Under the pieces are notes generated by a model. It was not told where the DNA came from. It worked only from the letters and a program-made list of their open reading frames with translations, and ran no database searches. A stretch of DNA of 64,000 nucleotides from Blastomussa wellsi. Its lineage: Eukaryota; Cnidaria; Anthozoa; Scleractinia; Plerogyridae. The DNA is taken from contig OX393561.1 of NCBI GenBank assembly GCA_947652115.1, positions 8,895,106-8,959,105 of the forward strand, in the 5' to 3' direction. A program made the translations under genes and the position numbers. Below are positions 43,623 through 55,600 of this stretch, piece after piece; within the stretch, counting starts at the first letter, position 1; each line of letters begins with the position of its first letter.

Positions 43623-43697
43623 AAAAAATGAGGTCTAGTGAGTGGATGAGGGGTGGTTCAAGAATTCAGTTTGATAACCCTCAACCGTCCTGACCTC
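43623..43697 (-). ncRNA. Y RNA copy 2
   Basis: 75 nt on the minus strand from GAGGTCAG (43697) to a T6 run. It keeps GGACGGTTGAGGGTTATCAA and the 3' CCACTCACTAGACCTC. The terminal stem is intact. The upper stem gains a U-A pair relative to copies 1 and 5 (CATCC on the 3' side). The second C of GGTCC, bulged in known Y RNAs and important for Ro60, is A here. Confidence 0.78.
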
Positions 43698-43800
43698 GAT
43701 TAAGCACATAATGGATTTCAGTATTTATAAGCTTTACACAGGAGATTGCTTTCCTTGTGGGATGCGTGGGATACCAATTATCACGCGCGCATGCGCCGAC
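43698..43800 (-). promoter_or_regulatory. Pol III type 3 promoter of Y RNA copy 2
   Basis: On the minus strand: CATCCCACAAGGAAAGCAAT starting at 43764, TATAAATA starting at 43729 (35 bp apart), RNA start at 43697 (32 bp on). Further upstream is the palindrome GGCGCATGCGCG (43786-43797), like an NRF1 site. Confidence 0.75.
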
Positions 43801-44071
43801 AATATAAACCATTCACTAGGCCAAACTTTTACAAGCTAAATGTTCCTTGTTTCAGTATCCTGGATTAGCTAATTTGTATTTTAGTTTCCTAAAATGAAAT
43901 GCATAAAATGATATAAACTCCATCAACCCCCAGACCTCACAGAGTTGAAAAAGAAATCGTGTTTTCTTTTTCACCAGCTAAAGGTCGTTGATAACTTGAA
44001 CAAATCTGAAATTAAAATACGTTCCCTTTTAGTTTACTGTTGAAACTTAACGGAAAAATAATTATGTTGAT

Positions 44072-44166
44072 AAAAGGTGAGGTCAAGTGAGTGGTTGAGG
44101 GGAGTAAACAAGCCAGATTTCACGTGAGAGAATTCTAAATTGATAACCCTCAACCGTCCGGACCTT
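44072..44166 (-). ncRNA. Y RNA copy 3
   Basis: 95 nt on the minus strand from AAGGTCCG (44166) to TTTT. The loop is ~20 nt longer than in the other copies. The upper stem is completely paired: GGTTGAGGG with CCCTCAACC, against two U-U mismatches in copies 1 and 5. The 3' end has CACTCACTTGACCTCACCTT. Confidence 0.78.
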
Positions 44167-44262
44167 GAATTATCCGTTATAGAAGATGAGATATTTATAT
44201 GGTTTACAAATTGGTTTACCTCCCCTGTGGGATACTATCCAGTATCATCAACTGCGCATGGG
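44167..44262 (-). promoter_or_regulatory. Pol III type 3 promoter of Y RNA copy 3
   Basis: Minus strand: TATCCCACAGGGGAGG starting at 44234, TATAAATA starting at 44199 (35 bp apart), RNA start at 44166. CCCATGCGCA upstream is a partial NRF1-like site. Confidence 0.72.
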
Positions 44263-44719
44263 CAGCTTAATATATTGGCGTATGGTAATTATTTTGAACT
44301 ATTAATTCAGAACATTTGCTAGAGTTATATAATTTTTTTTTGTATCATACAAATCTTAATGATTAAGACAATACAGAATATATAATATCAGTCGCTTTAT
44401 TTAGACACAAGTAAAATGCGCAGCTTTAATTTTGCAATGTTTATATATTTGGTGGAGAAATAGATTTCAACAAAAAAATTAAACCCCAATTTCACAGAGC
44501 TTTCATGGCTTTTACGGCTTTTACTCATAACATCAGTCGGTACTGAAGATCCCTGAAAATTCCAATTCAAGGACGATAAACACAAGCAGCCACAAGCCAT
44601 TATTCGTTCGGCTAGCGAAATTTTCACCAAACCTCTGTTCGTTTGAATTATGAAGAAAAATGTGGAGTAAACTGAACTGATTTGGAATTTAAACAATTTT
44701 TCTTTAGAGCAGCATTGAT

Positions 44720-44798
44720 AAAAGATGACAGAGGTAAAGCGAGTGGAAGACGGGTGGTTCAAAAACGCGGATTGATAATCCTCAACTGTCCGGTCCTC
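44720..44798 (-). pseudogene. Y RNA copy 4, promoterless (ncRNA pseudogene)
   Basis: 79 nt resembling the others (GAGGACCGGACAGTTGAGG ... ACCACCCGTCTTCCACTCGC ... TCTTTT). No TATAAATA is present at the expected 44823-44830 and no PSE-like box near 44865. The terminal stem is weakened (GAGGAC against TTACCTC). Its 3' flank (44400-44720) is still homologous to the flanks of copies 1 and 5, so it arose by the same duplication. Confidence 0.65.
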
Positions 44799-45427
44799 AA
44801 TTAGTTTTACAATGTGTTTCCTCCCGATTTTGTGAAAAACGAGGAGACAAAACTCGATATTGTATAACAATTTTTAGTAGTATGTCTAATGAGGGTCCCT
44901 GCCCCGTTGCCAAATCAAATCACCTAAAATGATTTGGCCTTTTTACGCTTCACGAATAATAAACAAAATGTTTTCACCTTCACGCAAAAATCAAGGCGAT
45001 TTCTGTTTAGACTGTTACCAGACCTTACCAATGGCAGGAGTAAAACCGACCGCTAAAATTTGATTTCAGCATTGCCCGCATATCATTAATGCCAAGATCG
45101 TACACGTGACAAATTAACGGACAGACGCTTCATCTGTTCAAAACCCAACGACAGAGCTGGAAACAGAGGCGTAATTTTGAACACTCAAATATTCATAAAC
45201 TAAGTCATGAAAACTTGATGACCCTATTCGTTCACGGCTCACGCGCATGCAATAATTCTTGAAATTGGGAATCACGTTCACGAAAAAATATATAAACGCT
45301 CAAACTACGCTTCACGGGTAAATAAATAATTGCAATCGCGCTTCTCTAAAAAAAGTATAGGAGTACCTCTCTAATAGCGGATTAAATGTTGGTATTTTAA
45401 AGTTAAATATAATCACTCTGCGAGCAA

Positions 45428-45590
45428 TAGACCAATTCCGATATTAAAATTCTAACTTGGTGCCAAGGCTTGGGGGAATAAAACAAAATAAATTATTTAT
45501 TCATCCCTAAGCCTCGATGCAAAATCTTTTGTTTTATTCCCCCAAGCCTCGGTGACATTTTAGAATATTAATATATCGGAATTGGTCTGC
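45428..45590. mobile_element. MITE between Y RNA copies
   Basis: AGACCAATTCCGATAT ... AGGCTTGGGGGAATAAAACA at the left and its inverse at the right; ~160 bp, no coding. Confidence 0.8.
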
Positions 45591-46381
45591 TGTTTGCATG
45601 CTGTGAGTAAGTTGTTTGAAAACGTCTTGTTGAAATCGTTGAAACTTTATCCAGTAAACTTTATTTTATCCATTGTTTACAGTTTTATAATTAGTTGTAT
45701 TCTATTTTGTGCCTCACGTCATCTGGACAGAGACAAAAAGTACTAAGTTGCATACACTCACAATTAAATAAAGTTGGAAATAAAGTTGTCAGCGTTGGAA
45801 AGAAGGCACAAACGGTCACTTGGATATTCGGAAAATATAACTGAGGGATGCTGTATCACTCCTCGGTATACTAACATAAAAATTTACTTTGAGAAGCAGA
45901 TAAAATAGCAGCAACTGAAATATCAAAAGAATGAGAGCTTTGAAAATCTTGCCCACTCTCCATAACCGACCCGTGACTGCACTTTTTACATCCTTCCGAC
46001 TTGCGATTTTGAAGAGGAGAAAGGTCGGGGAAGACCCCTCTCATAATCCAATTTTCGAGGAAAATTTTTTTTCACTGCTCCTCTTTCCCAGGTTTTGAAT
46101 ATTCAATATAGGTCTTTCGATATGGACAAGGTTACAATTATTCACACTGCAATAAACATTCGAAAAATCTGCATCCTTTGCAAAACAGCAAAACTGATGT
46201 GTGTTTTGTAGCTAGAGGGGACTAAGAGATGTTTCCGGTAAAATTTTGCCAAAAAATTGAAATAAAGCGAACAGCTGGAATCCGTTTTTGATTGTATAAA
46301 AGCGTTTGAGTCACGGTGCACCCTTACCGAACTGCTCGACAAATTCAACGTTTGTAAAACCGTATGATATAAAGGTTGTTT

Positions 46382-46756
46382 AGGCTACGTCCAAACTAAG
46401 CCGGATAAATTTGAAAACGGCGTTTTCGCCTCGAAAGCGGATAAAATGTTTTCTGTCCACATGATGACGTTTTCAAATTGTTTCGCCATCGATTTCGAAA
46501 TGCTGCCTCGCAAGAAACGCTTAATACATGCAAGAACATGCTCACATTGTCCGAGCAACGTTATTCGATTGTTTTGATGTCAGCGTTTTCAAAAAGTTCC
46601 GTTTTCGCCGTCTACGCTAACACACCTAGCCAGCGTTTTCAAATTTATCCACCCTGGAGAGCGTTTTCAAAAAGTTTCGTTTTCGGTGACCGAAAACGCC
46701 GTTTTAGTGAGGACGGAGAAAAAAAATTTATCCGGATCAGTGTGGACGTAGCCTAA
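46382..46756. mobile_element. MITE with TAGGCTACGTCCA ends
   Basis: TAGGCTACGTCCAAACTAAG and CCGGATAAATTT at the left are mirrored at the right (AAATTTATCCGGATC, GGACGTAGCCTA). The interior is full of CGTTTTC/GAAAACG motifs. A TA duplication at the ends is plausible. Confidence 0.8.
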
Positions 46757-47035
46757 AATCTCGCTGTTCTCGGGCGAAGCGTTTTAGTTTGGTGTCTGAG
46801 AGAGAGCGTCTAATTTTAAATAGTCCCGCATAACACTCTTTACGTTTAATAAACAGCAATCTAGGGGTGGAAATGTTTACATTGCACATCAATTCATTCT
46901 TTTTGGCAGCCGGAGCAGTTATAAAATATAAAACCCGACTCAGGATATGATAGAAAAACAGAGTCAATTGTAACAAAATTGAAGCAATTCAAGACAAAAA
47001 AAATAGCCCTGATGATTTACGGAGGTCAATGCTTT

Positions 47036-47124
47036 TGCGCACGCGCAATTGAAAATATATCCCACAAGGAAGCGAAATCTTAATCGGGAAAATATAAATA
47101 TCCTAGTGCCTACACCGTTATACC
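47036..47124 (+). promoter_or_regulatory. Pol III type 3 promoter of Y RNA copy 5
   Basis: TATCCCACAAGGAAGCG starting at 47058, TATAAATA starting at 47093 (35 bp apart), RNA start at 47125 (32 bp on). TGCGCACGCGCAA (47036-47048) is an NRF1-like palindrome upstream. Confidence 0.75.
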
Positions 47125-47200
47125 GAGGTCCGGACGGTTGAGGGTTATCAATCCAATTCTTTGAACAACCCCTCTTCCACTCACTTGACCTCATCTTTTT
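47125..47200 (+). ncRNA. Y RNA copy 5
   Basis: 76 nt from GAGGTCCGGACGGTTGAGGG to a T5 run. It differs from copy 1 at only a few positions, mostly in the loop. It includes ACAACCCCTC and CACTTGACCTCATC, and is the copy closest to vertebrate Y4 in the conserved blocks. A ~240 bp 3' flank (to about 47440) is also shared with copy 1. Confidence 0.8.
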
Positions 47201-47440
47201 GTCGTTGTTGCTTTGAACGAAATTGTTTAACTTCCAAATCAGTTTTGCTGTATATTATTTTCCTCCAGCAGCTGTCGACCTGAACGAAATTATAATTTCC
47301 TAATTCAAATCATGCATGATCAACAGAAATTTGGTTACAAACTTTCATCAAGTCTCAAAACTTTCGCTAGCCGAACAAACAATGGCTTGTGGCTGCTTGT
47401 GTTCTTCCGAAGTTGAATTGTAATTTTCTTATGGAATAGT

Positions 47441-49651
47441 AATTTTCTGATGGAAGTAATACAAAAACAACTCATGTATCTCTACCAAATGTTCTGAATT
47501 GATGGTTACAAATAATTTTCTACGATAAATATAGTTTTCCACATATCCGCATTATTTTAAGCGAATGACCGAGAAAAGGAAGCAAAATTATGACTATCGC
47601 TTGTTTGATGGCGGGAGTAAAATAGTTTGAAATGGCGAGTAGCAAGAAAGAATCAATGCTTCAAAGAATAAACAAACTGAGCCCGGAACCTAAACGTGAA
47701 CTGAAGCGCGGCTCGCGGATTTGCCGCTCGCCCCTCGAAAATAGCGCTCGCAAATTATCGCTTTCAATAGGGATTTCGGAGCAAAGTAGAGACTTTTCGA
47801 AGTCTGGTATTCGTCTTATATTATAATAGCGACATTGGATTAAAGCAATGGTCAAAGCAAGAATCAAACATACTCTACGTGGCGATGGAAACTTTTGAAG
47901 CAAATTTATGTCTGTTTTCCTCGGGTCGCGATACACACTGGAAGTGAAAAGGCAATTAACAATAAACTGTAATTGTAAAATTTAAAAGAATGATGAGATC
48001 CACTTATAAAGAAGGTTTATGTAAACCTTCCCGCAGGTTTATGTAAACCTTCCCATACCGGTTGGGACCTCGTTGGGTAAATGATCATCTCACTTATTTA
48101 TAGTAACCAACCCTGCCAGTTTTCCCCATGTGGCATATTAACACGAATAAAAACTGTCTCACTTTACGCGTGCGTAATGGACCGATTCATGAAAAGCCAA
48201 ACAGTCAAAGACTAGACTATTACGGTTTTCTTTATTGTAGTCTTAATTTACGTGTCATGAAGTTCTCGGAAGTTGAATAAAGCTAATGACTCAACTTAAC
48301 GTACTCTGAACTTAGAATGTATGATCCTGTGATGGGTGACCGAGTCTCGTTGCGTGACATGCATGTTAACATTTGTTAAGGTTGTAGGTCCCGAAAAACC
48401 GATGAAATTTAAATGGAATTTCCATGAGCTGGTTCAAGGAAATCCAGAGAGGATTAATTAAAACTGGCTTGTTGAATAAACCTGACAGAAAGTAAGGCCG
48501 AAGTACGACAAAACGAAAGTGAAATACATTGCAGTCAATATTGTCATGCAAAGTTGACTGAACAAGCGTTTCCGCTCATTGATTCATTGGTTCGAATAAT
48601 GACAATAACAATAATCTTTATTTGAGTGTCAACTGTATCTAGCACTGATGCCGTGATTAACTGGGGGACACTGTAAAGCACAAATGAAATCAAATCAAAT
48701 TATATTAATTATAAATCAAATCAAATGTAAATGTTGGTTTTTGTGGAGAAGGGAAAACCGGAGGACCCGGAGAAAAACCTCTCGGAGCAGAGTAGAGAAC
48801 CAACAAACTCAGCCCACATATGCTCTCGCCACTGCGCCAACCCTGTTCCCCCATAGCTCCCCGTGAAAAATACACCTATTCGGCTAACGTGTTTATATCC
48901 TTGTTGCCACCCAATTCATCATCATTTGGGAGTTTGTACATACTGTCTCCCACGCACTGAGTGTCAACCTGCGATCAGGCGTTCTTATTTTTCGCGACAG
49001 GAGAAAGAAAAAAATAAGAACGCCTGATCGCAGGTTAATAAGTCAGTTACGCGTGACAAATGGCAAAATTGTAACCTCCCAAATAAATATCATCATATGA
49101 TCTGGATTATATAGTGGATAACAACAATGATGCTCACGTAAAGGTTGCCTCTCTCTTGAGAATAATTATTATTCAGTTTCTCTTTATATGCCTCATAATT
49201 TATTTGAATATTTTTGCAGGTATATCAACAGTCATTTTCAGAAGCTTTAATTATGCCGAATAGCACCTGCAGCAAATTGAACTTGTCAAATTAATTTCTT
49301 CCGTTAAAAAGTCAGTTTGAATTTCAAAGACAAGAAGGATATATAAAGAATTAAGGTCGACATTGATTTCATTATACAAAACTGTTATCGCCCGATCTGC
49401 GTAGTTTCCGTTTCTATTCAAGCCGCTCTTTCTTTTATTGTGAAAGTCAAAGAAGGTCTGTATATTAACAGTCAATGTTTTCCTTTATTTCCATGGCTGC
49501 TAACTTAAGACTATTAATAATTTAACGCGGGGAAAAATTTGCATATTTTGCTTGTTTTTCAGACGAGAACCTCCAAAACGAAGCAAATTATGCGCGATAT
49601 GTTATACTTCTCTTAAAGATACGAATAGTGCAAAGAACTCAAAGGAAAATC
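47441..49651. other. spacer, no gene recognised
   Basis: Contains a SINE-like fragment at 48740-48850 (CCGGAGGACCCGGAG, GAACCAACAAACTC) and a hairpin at 48970-49037. No coding region is supported. Confidence 0.5.
48970..49037. repeat. long hairpin
   Basis: CTGCGATCAGGCGTTCTTAT and its inverse, ~27 bp arms separated by ~14 bases, ending GATCGCAGGT. Probably a small foldback remnant. Confidence 0.85.
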
Positions 49652-49690
49652 ATGTGGAAATCGCTTCTGGTGGTTTTCTGCCTATGGAAG
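49652..49690 (+). CDS. adhesion GPCR exon 1, signal-peptide start
   Basis: ATG followed by a basic residue and hydrophobic SLLVVFCLW; donor TGGAAG|gtaatg, phase 0. Confidence 0.7.
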
Positions 49691-52600
49691 GTAATGTTGA
49701 CTTCTTCCGGCGGAGTTCTAGATAAACTCCGGTTAGCAGGATCCAAAAGATAAACGACTAACGGATGATTTAATGTTTCCATTTTATGTAGGCTGAAAAA
49801 GTTCTTTCCGATTCAAGTATTGTTGGTAAGCAAAAATAACATTTATAATATGGTATATTATTTTATTCATCAGCAAAACTAACTATTATTAAGTCGATTT
49901 TCGTGCATGCGGAGATAAAACTGCTTCCACCCCCTCCAAAACGTTTTACAAATTAAAACTAGCAACGACAGAATGGGCAAAATCATACATAATGTTCAGC
50001 CAAGTCTTTCATGAGTGTAAGAATAACATTTTTCTTAAAAATAAAACTGGTTTCCTCCTCTACCTCGTTCGGTTAGGTTGTACGTTATCGGTTTTGCGGA
50101 GTAAACAAGTTTTGCTTGTTATTCATTATTGGTTTGTGGTTGGCCTTCGCAGAAAACTTTAATGATGCCTGCATGACCGGAGGCCATGTCAGCCTTGACT
50201 TGTCATCGTAACAAATTACAGACACTATACTCTAAAATATTGAGTCTTCCCCTGGCGCAAGAATCAGATATGAATAATATCCAGCCATACGACTAATGTC
50301 GCGTAAATATCTTCCAAAATAAATATACGGGCGCCAAACAGCACTTAGAAAGGCTTTACAAGGTCATGGACACAGTAAGTAATGAAAACGACATCCCGAA
50401 AATTCTGATCGATCCCGTTTGCCCCGATGTTGTAAAATTAAGTGCGCCATGTCTCCGATATATGATGCTCCTGAGTACGCTGTCAATACTTATGTCGTTT
50501 CTCAGTGTATTTAATCGCATGCCTCCCACCAATTTCTTTTGGATCTCGAAACAACGTTTATTTATATTAAGCTGTCACTTCCCTGTACTTATTATTCGAA
50601 TTTCATGAGTTTCCAGCTCCTTACACTGTTAAAATGCCCAACTATGAATATTTTACTGCTTTGTTAGGCCGGTAGTGGGATTTCATTGAATGATCAAACT
50701 TTCAGTTATAAGGGACAATTGTGCTTTTGAACCGTCAGTGGAGTTTTATTTTCAAATCCATCCGTACTCTTCTTACCGTATGTGCTCGCGCACATTTCTA
50801 ATGAAAATTGGAAATCTTTATCCCTGATCGCCTGGGATTTTTTTTGTAATGTAATATCACCTGGGAAAATCGGGAGCTGGTTTCCCGACGCATCCCAGAT
50901 TTCTGCGATAGTCGGCGATCGTTCCCCACATAACAGAGACGTTTCCAATAGTAATATCTGGGACAGTCGGGAAACGGTGACATCCCCGATCGTCTGGGAT
51001 TTTGCCGACATATGAAAACCAGGCTTAGTTAATAGCTGTTAGTTCTAAGATTTCATTTTGGTAGTGCATCAAGAGTAATTCTTAACAATAACAACAACAA
51101 CAATTTTATTCATTCAAAAATTAGCGACAAGTCGAAACAAGTAAATAAAGAAAAACTAAACAAACAAATCCGTATTTGATCGACAATGTATGGATCACAG
51201 CAAGGGGAACTCAGATGTACATATCATTTAATTTAGTCAGGAGTGAATATTGTAACCGTTTATTTCCAATTTTACTTAGCCTTCTTAGCCCCTGAAGAAG
51301 GAAAGTTCTGTCTAACCGAAATATTGGGCAATAAATTCATCCTTTTAAGCTGCCCGATCAGCCTTGCATTTAGTTTTACATTTTATTTTTATATGTTGCT
51401 GATCTACTCCAATATCAAGCTTCACTCCACTGCTGTTTGTTCAAGTGGTCCTTGCCTTTATTCATTACAAGAATTTCCAATAAAATAAATGACTATCGGC
51501 GAATGGGGCAAAGTGACTAGATGCTGGAGGAGGGGGTAAACTCAATAGCTCACTTTCAAAATCACGTAAAATATTTGGTTGCCGCGGACTAAAAGTAGTG
51601 ACGGCTCGCATTGGAAGGACACAATTCAAAATTGCGGCTTTCGTGGTGAATGAATTTTACCTTGTGTAGCAGGTATACCTTCTCATTATAACTGCTGTGT
51701 TCCGCTGCGCAATAACTATTCCAGGGAAAATTTGAACCTATCGTTTTATTGCACGAATCTCTTCAAAAGGGATAAATTAATCCGCAAGAAAACATTAAAC
51801 ATTAATTAATCCGCAAGAAAACATTGAAACTGCAATCGTCTCATACACGAATTTAAAGGAGGAAAGAAAAAGCATCTCAAGGAATTGCCGATAATATTTC
51901 CGTGGAGTAAACCAGATTATAAAGCTAGAAAACTGACTACAAGGAAAGAATTGTCCTTCCAATATGGGCCCGCGATACAATTGGATGTGATAAAATAAAG
52001 AAAACCACGTGATTTTGAAAGTTCTTATCTCACAAAAGTAGAGGTGTCACGAACTGACTGGTTAAGCCGTTTGGCATGGTTAGAAAAAAAGTGCTACGAC
52101 CTGCTTCGAGTGCAAACTTAATATCTGCTTTCTGCTCTCTACTTTTTGTTTCCAGAGGTCTCGACGCCGGTTTCTCCATCAAGCCCCTCCGCTGGTCTGG
52201 CACCCAGTCTTTCGTCTAACGACTCGGTCATCATAGCAACTGTGACACTGGATCTGAGTTACTCCGTGTTTCAGAACACTATTCCTGGAGAAAACATTCA
52301 GCCCACATCAACCGTTCACCAAACCCAGCCCCTGCAGACTATAAATGGGTCTGAGACGGGTAGGTATTGGAGCAGTGCCCCTTTTACAACTGATTCTATT
52401 GCAGTGTAACTCGAAATGTTCTATTAACATACTGTTTAAGGTGTCTGGTAGAACTTTCCAGCAAATGTTAGCGCTTGTACCTTGATGGGGTCAGTAGCAT
52501 CGTCTTTATCAATTGATTTTACAATAATGGTATAAAAAATGCCCAATTCACTGGTAAACAAGTTGTGATTATCTTCTTGACATTACTCGTTGCCATAGCA

Positions 52601-55600
52601 ACATTGAAACTTGTTAGAAACACCGTTAATCTAGCTTTAAGTGCTTAGAACTAATAAATGACCTCGTTTACCCCACTTTTATTATCGAGTTTGATGAACA
52701 TGTTAAGATGAATTTTTACCTTTACGCATTGGAAATTTAATTTTTTTACTTTTCTTCATTCAATTTTGTAAAGCACTTTTGATCACCTCTGGAAAGAGCG
52801 CTATAAAAATCTTTAATTTATTATTATTATTATTTATTATTGCCCCCAAGACTAGAGCCGTTTCGCGCTGCTCCCCAACATAGGCGGACGGCAGGTGCTG
52901 GGAATGCAGCCCTCCCCCCCCCCCCCCCCACCAATTTTGGGAAACTCAGATATTTCGGGCAGCAAGCGCATTGTCAGCAAGGCAACTTGGTAGAATGTTT
53001 TGGGCATTTTGTTCCTCGCCCCTACCACCCCCGTCCCGCACGTCTATGCTTCCCAAAATGCCGAATGCGCTTTAGCTATCCAAAGCAACGTTCCACTTCA
53101 AGCAAGTCATGCTGGTACACAAGAGCCGATACAAAAGACTAATTAATTCGAAATTAATACAATACAGCTGGCCAATGACTCCTAAACAAAGATAACACAA
53201 TGGTTATTACTTTGCCCACCGGTACACGAAGGTAGAGCTTATTTGCTAAAATCTCTTTTTCTACGTATTACAGTAGTAATGGAGTGCAAAGATATCAACT
53301 GGAACGCTAAATGCATTGATGCAGAATGCATAAAGGTAAGACTAGAAAAGCCACTCATAAAATTTAAAAATCACAGTTTGTGTTAAATAGATCAGTAGCA
53401 ATGCTTTACCGGAAATTGGTGAACCGAGTCACTCTACTCTCGAGTATATGGAGAGTGTCCCGAATACTTGCAAACAAAAGTCAGCACACGTTGCTTAGGA
53501 CGCTCTCAATGCGTGGGATACCTTTAAGGTTGTAGTCGAAAATATATTATTAGGCCATCTGATGGTTGAGGCTAATTCTACGATCTTGGCCAGCATTGTT
53601 GAGACCCATCCCCCTTTCAATGTTGTCAATGTTGTTACGGTGTGAACTAAACGTTGGGTGAATTGAAAAACCCACGAAACAACATTTAGCAGGGGGCCGG
53701 GGCCGGGGAAAATATTCTGTTTACGGGAAAGAAAAAGATATTGAGATAAGGGGGGACAGTCTGTGTACAGACACCCCTACCTCCCCCTCCAAAAGTTTAT
53801 GCGAGGGGAGGGCGCTAGAGGTTGGATGGAAACCTTAAGTTAGGTAAGCTAAAGAAAATATCAAAGATGAAATAAATGGTTTACATTTCCCTTACTTTGC
53901 TCGTGCATTAAGAAGCTATTGATGATGTTTTTATTTTCTTTGACGATTTTCTTTTTAGAAACTGATGATTTCAATGTCCAGCTGCATTAAGGTAAGGTAT
54001 AATCTTGCTGTGGACACCCCCCCCCCCCACCCCAAATAAAAAAAAAAACAAGAAAACAAATAAAGAAATAGAAATGAAAAGATATGATGACAACTGCAAC
54101 CGCAAAGAGCGAGAGCTAAAAAATCTTGTAAACATGTTTTGAATACATCAATGTATCGAGAAATGTATTCAGATGTCCGTAAATTAAGCAGAACTGTCGA
54201 AATGATTGGACATATTTTCCTTTGTTTAACTGTCAACATGATCAGATCTCTTGCACTTACCAAAAGTGCAAAATACCACGACCTCTTTAGTTTATATACA
54301 GGCATAAAATTTAAAAATCTCTTGTTTATTCATAACACAATTTCCCCAAATTAAAATCGTGGATCTTCTGGCAGTTGTCATGCCCATAGCAAACGCAGAA
54401 TACCTTCTTCTGCATTGCAATAGACACAAATAAACAGATAACAACAATAAAAACAACACTAACGGAGCTACAACAAGAATCTAAAACAAAGCGTACCCTC
54501 CTCTTTTATATTTGCAGGATAAACCAGAAAACATGTCTTTCTCAAACATGGATATTCCCAAACGAGCCATGGAATTGGGATTGGCCCTCGCCAAGGAAAT
54601 AAAAAGAAAACAGCAAAGCGGCGAACCTAATGTTACTGATACTGCAGTTGTTATTACTGACGGAATGGGTAAGTGGGATAAATTATATTGAATTATTAAA
54701 TTAGCCTTAAGAACACTACAATGTCTTATAAGTGAAGATTCAACGTACGAAGCACAGTCAAGTTTTTTCTTCTTAGGCCATCACCTCTTTTTTTTTTTTT
54801 CGTTTCTTGTCAAATGCGTTTCCTAATTTTGAGTCGGTCGGTCGGAAAAGAAAAAAAAGCTGAAAAAAAAAGATGGAGAAGAAGTCTGGAACTAGGAGGT
54901 CCGGTACCTCAGCATAATATCCGTGGAGCCTGGAAAAGACAAGACGTGGCTACAAAGTCAACATGGCGGCAATGGAGAAAAGAAAGGCCGACGTCGTGGT
55001 TAATTAACTCAAACGGGAGGGAGTGTTCCCTATTTTTAATGAAAAAACTAAAAATCTGCTTGGCAAAATATTGCCTATGCATGTTTTAGATTAAAGTGAC
55101 AAATTTTTGAAATTATGTGTGTCATTGACTTCATTGCCTTAATCATAACTTACTTTTTTGAAAACGCGAAAATCTGGGTCGGTCGGATGACGCTAAACGG
55201 AGAATATAAAGGGGGATGGCCTTACGAAAACGAAGGCGAAAAGTCTATAATCGTTTCTTATGTATCTAAAAACGGTCCAATACCTGCATTTTTATGAATT
55301 TGAATTTTTAAGCGAGAAATAAATTAAGAATTTCAAATAACAGGAAATCACAAAGATCGTTTCCTTTTGATCCATACAAAGTTCTCTCCTAGAAATTTTT
55401 CCAAAAATTAGGTTCAATTAACGATCTTGCCAATTTTCTTTTTCTTTTCAAGTCCATTGTGAGTCCTTTTACTTTAAATCATGGCACATAATATTTTTAA
55501 AATATAAAAACTGTTTAGGATTTACGGGACCCCTCACTTACAATAAATAATAATAAACTCTTTTGGCTTTTAGCAATGGAAGTTGGTGTTCTTAACAGCT

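Noticed and set aside
42600..47200. Spliced-leader or U snRNA genes as the identity of the repeated Pol III units
   Set aside because: No Sm site (AATTTTTGG-like) and no leader-type donor; the conserved blocks and end pairing fit Y RNA instead.
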